Shown: positions 61,680 to 64,000 of the stretch, piece after piece
Layout: each line of letters begins with the position of its first letter
Numbering within the stretch: the first letter of the stretch is position 1
NCBI RefSeq assembly: GCF_026262505.1
Contig: NC_067208.1
Location: forward strand, 9,123,962 to 9,187,961
DNA: 64,000 bases
Direction: 5' to 3'
Source: Trichomonas vaginalis G3
Taxonomy: Eukaryota; Parabasalia; Trichomonadida; Trichomonadidae
The notes under the pieces: generated by a model
The model's database searches: none
What the model was told of the DNA's origin: nothing
The model's input: only the letters and a program-made list of their open reading frames with translations
Program-made: the position numbers and the translations under genes

Positions 61680-62601
61680 CTAGGAAGCTTTTGAAGGGAA
61701 AAGAGAAATTAAAGCCAGTTTACGTTTTCTTTTATACTTATCTTTGAGTTTTATGTCGTCTTCCGTGATATTTTCGTCATTGTTTTTTGCATGACATTTA
61801 TAAGTTGATAAATGATTATTTTCTGAATACATTGAACTTTGTTCGTTTATTATTATTGCATTTCCAAATGTCTCAGGATTCAAAATATCTAAATAACATC
61901 CTTCTACTCGAATAAAATTGCTATTACCTGCACTAATATATAATTTTAAATTGTGAATCAGATGCTTCATCATGATATGCTTGAGAGTGTTCTTGATTTG
62001 ATGATGTATTGTTTGAAAATGTTGAAAATGATAAATTCGAATTTGAATCAAAATATGTGTAATAGAAATTCGAATGGTCCAATTTCGAATAAGAGAGATT
62101 GATAGATTTCATATGTATTTCACCATTTAATAGCAACATATTATTGTTTCCACTGGTGTTTTCATCCCCACTTTCAATTATTGATGTTTCAAGGATATAA
62201 TCTCTATTTGGATAAACAGGTGAGGCAGTTATAGAACAATAAGTACCGACGCTGGGTGTTTTTGAACCAATACTACAGACTCTATCTTGAACGCATTCTC
62301 CTTGATTTGCATTTATGTATAAAGAGCCACCTTCTTCATTTTTGTGCAGGCAATTATCAAATGAACTTGTATCAATGAGAAATTTAAGGGTATTTCGCGA
62401 GTTACTTGAAATCCGAATTGCTCCTGTTTCATTAAGATAGATAAATAAACAAAGGGAGATATAATAGCTTTTGTCAACATTAATACCAAAACTTTCATTC
62501 TTATTTTTAAAAGAAACGTAATTATTTGAAGAATCAAAAAAATCAGTCCACTCATTATGGGAAATTGATAAACGCAAGGGTAAATATGCTGGCAATTTCA
62601 A
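61680..62601 (-). pseudogene. Beta-helix-like gene, decayed
   Basis: The N-terminal two thirds is open (61933-62601): PLRLSISHNEWTDFFDSSNN, ECVQDRVCSIGSKTPSV, KSINLSYSKLDHSNFYY. Part of the repeat region is then lost, and the tail continues in another frame as VEGCYLDILNPETFGNAII to 61680. The first codon is TTG with TAA just upstream and no ATG. The C-terminus is lysine-rich like that of 44196-45170. Confidence 0.7.
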
Positions 62602-63389
62602 TTACTCACTATTTCATTCGGAAAATTAACCAACAACATTTTCCATAAAGAATAAATCATTAACTACTACATTTTATTAGATTTTCAATGAGTCTACTCA
62701 AAATTTGAGAAAATTCAATTATAAAATATATTTTAAAAATTTGCATTGAACATATATTGCATTTCATGTATTATATTCTTTCTGAAATTTGAAAAGATTA
62801 TATTTCATCTAAATTCAATACAAATGTTTGGAAATTTTATGCAATCAGCAATGACCCAACGATCAACCCACTTTTTGAATAATGGTGATTTTTTATTTTA
62901 TAAAAGTGGCATAATTTCCAAAATCAGAACAAAATTAGGAATTACGCTTTGAACCCAATTTATCTTCATAAATATATGTATCATTATAATGAAGAAAAAG
63001 CATATGCCGCATGTGTTGTTGATATCGCGGAAAGCATTTTTTCTTTAACAGATAAAAATGTTTGAAGAGAGACATAATAGCATTTTGAGACAAAAAGTTT
63101 CATATAGATCATTTTGAATTGACAATCCGAAGAATTTCCTCCATGATCTATGAAGAATTGCGCAAAAAATATATAGATCTAATATCCTAAAACATCATTT
63201 GTTTATTCATATTGAATTTGATCTAGAAAAGATTTCGCAAGGAATCCTAACAAAGAAATGATCAGTTATATTTTTCGTAATATTTCTTCATTAAATTATC
63301 ACATTCCAATAAAAAATATTGCCTTTTGAATTGCAGTTTATGGCGACTAAAATCAAAGTCTGCTATCAACAAACATTTTGATATCTGAT
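62602..63389. other. Intergenic, no gene seen
   Basis: A 68-codon open frame at 62746-62952 shows no family resemblance and is not called. AT-rich otherwise. Confidence 0.5.
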
Positions 63390-63580
63390 CTCCTATTAAA
63401 AGCAAATTTTAGTCAAAAGATTTTATTTTCAAATTGTGCTAGAATATCATTTAATTACATTGAATCTTTTGAATGGAAAGCAGTATATATGGAAGAACTG
63501 CTCTTCATTATGCAGAAAATAATAATAATAAAGATATGGCTAAACATTTTCTGAGAAGTATTTTGCTTTTTTTCTTTATG
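63390..63580 (+). pseudogene. Ankyrin-repeat relic, duplicate
   Basis: About 85-90 percent like 55905-56100 by eye (ctattaaaagcaaattttagtca ... agaagtattttgctt). A worn ankyrin repeat only. Confidence 0.5.
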
Positions 63581-63757
63581 TACTCAGGCATGTGTTTTAG
63601 CAATTTTTGACAAAATGAAGAAATGGAGTTTGATACATTTTCCTTAATTGTTGCACCTGATTTTGAAGTTCTCATTCAACTTCATTAGATGTTCGGGACA
63701 CATGTCAAATATTCTTAGCTTTTTTATTATATGAATTGGATAAAGTAATATTTTTAT

Positions 63758-64000
63758 TTAAGAATTTTGAGAAATGAGAAAAATTATAAACATAAAGTTA
63801 TAATTTGGTTTAATGTTAACTAATATTTCTTCTTCTGTGTTGTTTTTAGTTGGAAATTCAAGTTTATGATTTGCATAACATAGAAATGATGACAAATGAT
63901 GGTTTTCTGGATAATTGGTACTTGCATTATCTGTGATTATGACTGTTCCAACTACTTTCAAGTTCATTTTGTAAAAATAACTTTGAGAGATTTGAATTCG
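63758..64000 (-). pseudogene. Beta-helix-like gene, 3' end, runs off window
   Basis: C-terminal family pattern: ISQSYFYKMNLKVVGTVII, then TNYPENHHLSSFLCYA, as in the copies above. The frame is open to the window edge, so whether the whole gene is intact cannot be seen. Its tail ends in FIIFLISQNS. Confidence 0.6.

Noticed and set aside
62746-62952. 68-codon open frame on +
   Set aside because: No relatives in the window, composition like intergenic DNA.

Overview
The window is AT-rich eukaryotic DNA, most likely from a parabasalid (a Trichomonas- or Tritrichomonas-like flagellate; I cannot decide which). The reasons are large Polinton/Maverick elements of the trichomonad kind, mariner transposons, intronless genes with very short leaders behind initiator-like TCA(C/T)(A/T) sites, and the gene families present: DUF3447/ankyrin-type, BEACH, SPRY, F5/8 type C and RING membrane proteins.

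Positions 1-31,620 are a stack of nested mobile elements. A mariner (1-999, cut by the window edge) sits inside Polinton A (to 8430). A ends inside an older, divergent Polinton C (8431-11765). A second Polinton of the A type, called B, is complete from end to end (11766-29944), has inverted terminal repeats and a 6-bp target duplication (TAAATT), and is also inserted in C, which resumes at 29951. A 1.2-kb palindrome with 467-bp arms (30145-31363), plus a partial third arm, closes the stack. Polinton B carries remains of a protein-primed type B DNA polymerase with an HNH-like zinc module, a retroviral-type integrase, a primase/SF3-type helicase gene, a phage-collar-like fibre gene, a packaging ATPase, a probable major capsid protein, two tiny amphipathic proteins and several unknowns. 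A and B are fossils with many breaks. C looks cleaner in the part that is left.

Positions 31,700-38,600 hold a tandem arrangement of secreted repeat (beta-helix-like) genes on + and SPRY genes on -. One beta-helix copy is split by a second mariner (35096-36394). Two of the three SPRY genes carry a single in-frame stop.

Positions 39,000-49,300 are the quiet host part: an unrecognised helical protein, a DUF3447/ankyrin-type protein, a glucosidase II beta-like ER protein, two beta-helix remnants, a multi-membrane RING ubiquitin ligase, an F5/8 type C-like protein with a cysteine cluster, and a coiled-coil protein.

Positions 49,600-64,000 are a decaying region. A BEACH-domain gene is split in two (49608-52382 and 56661-58215), with beta-helix pseudogenes on the - strand and small relics of BEACH WD40 tails scattered between them. 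The relics sit next to the beta-helix copies in the same arrangement each time, which points to segmental duplication after decay had begun. A 1.04-kb element with short terminal inverted repeats and a 9-bp target duplication lies at 52437-53476.
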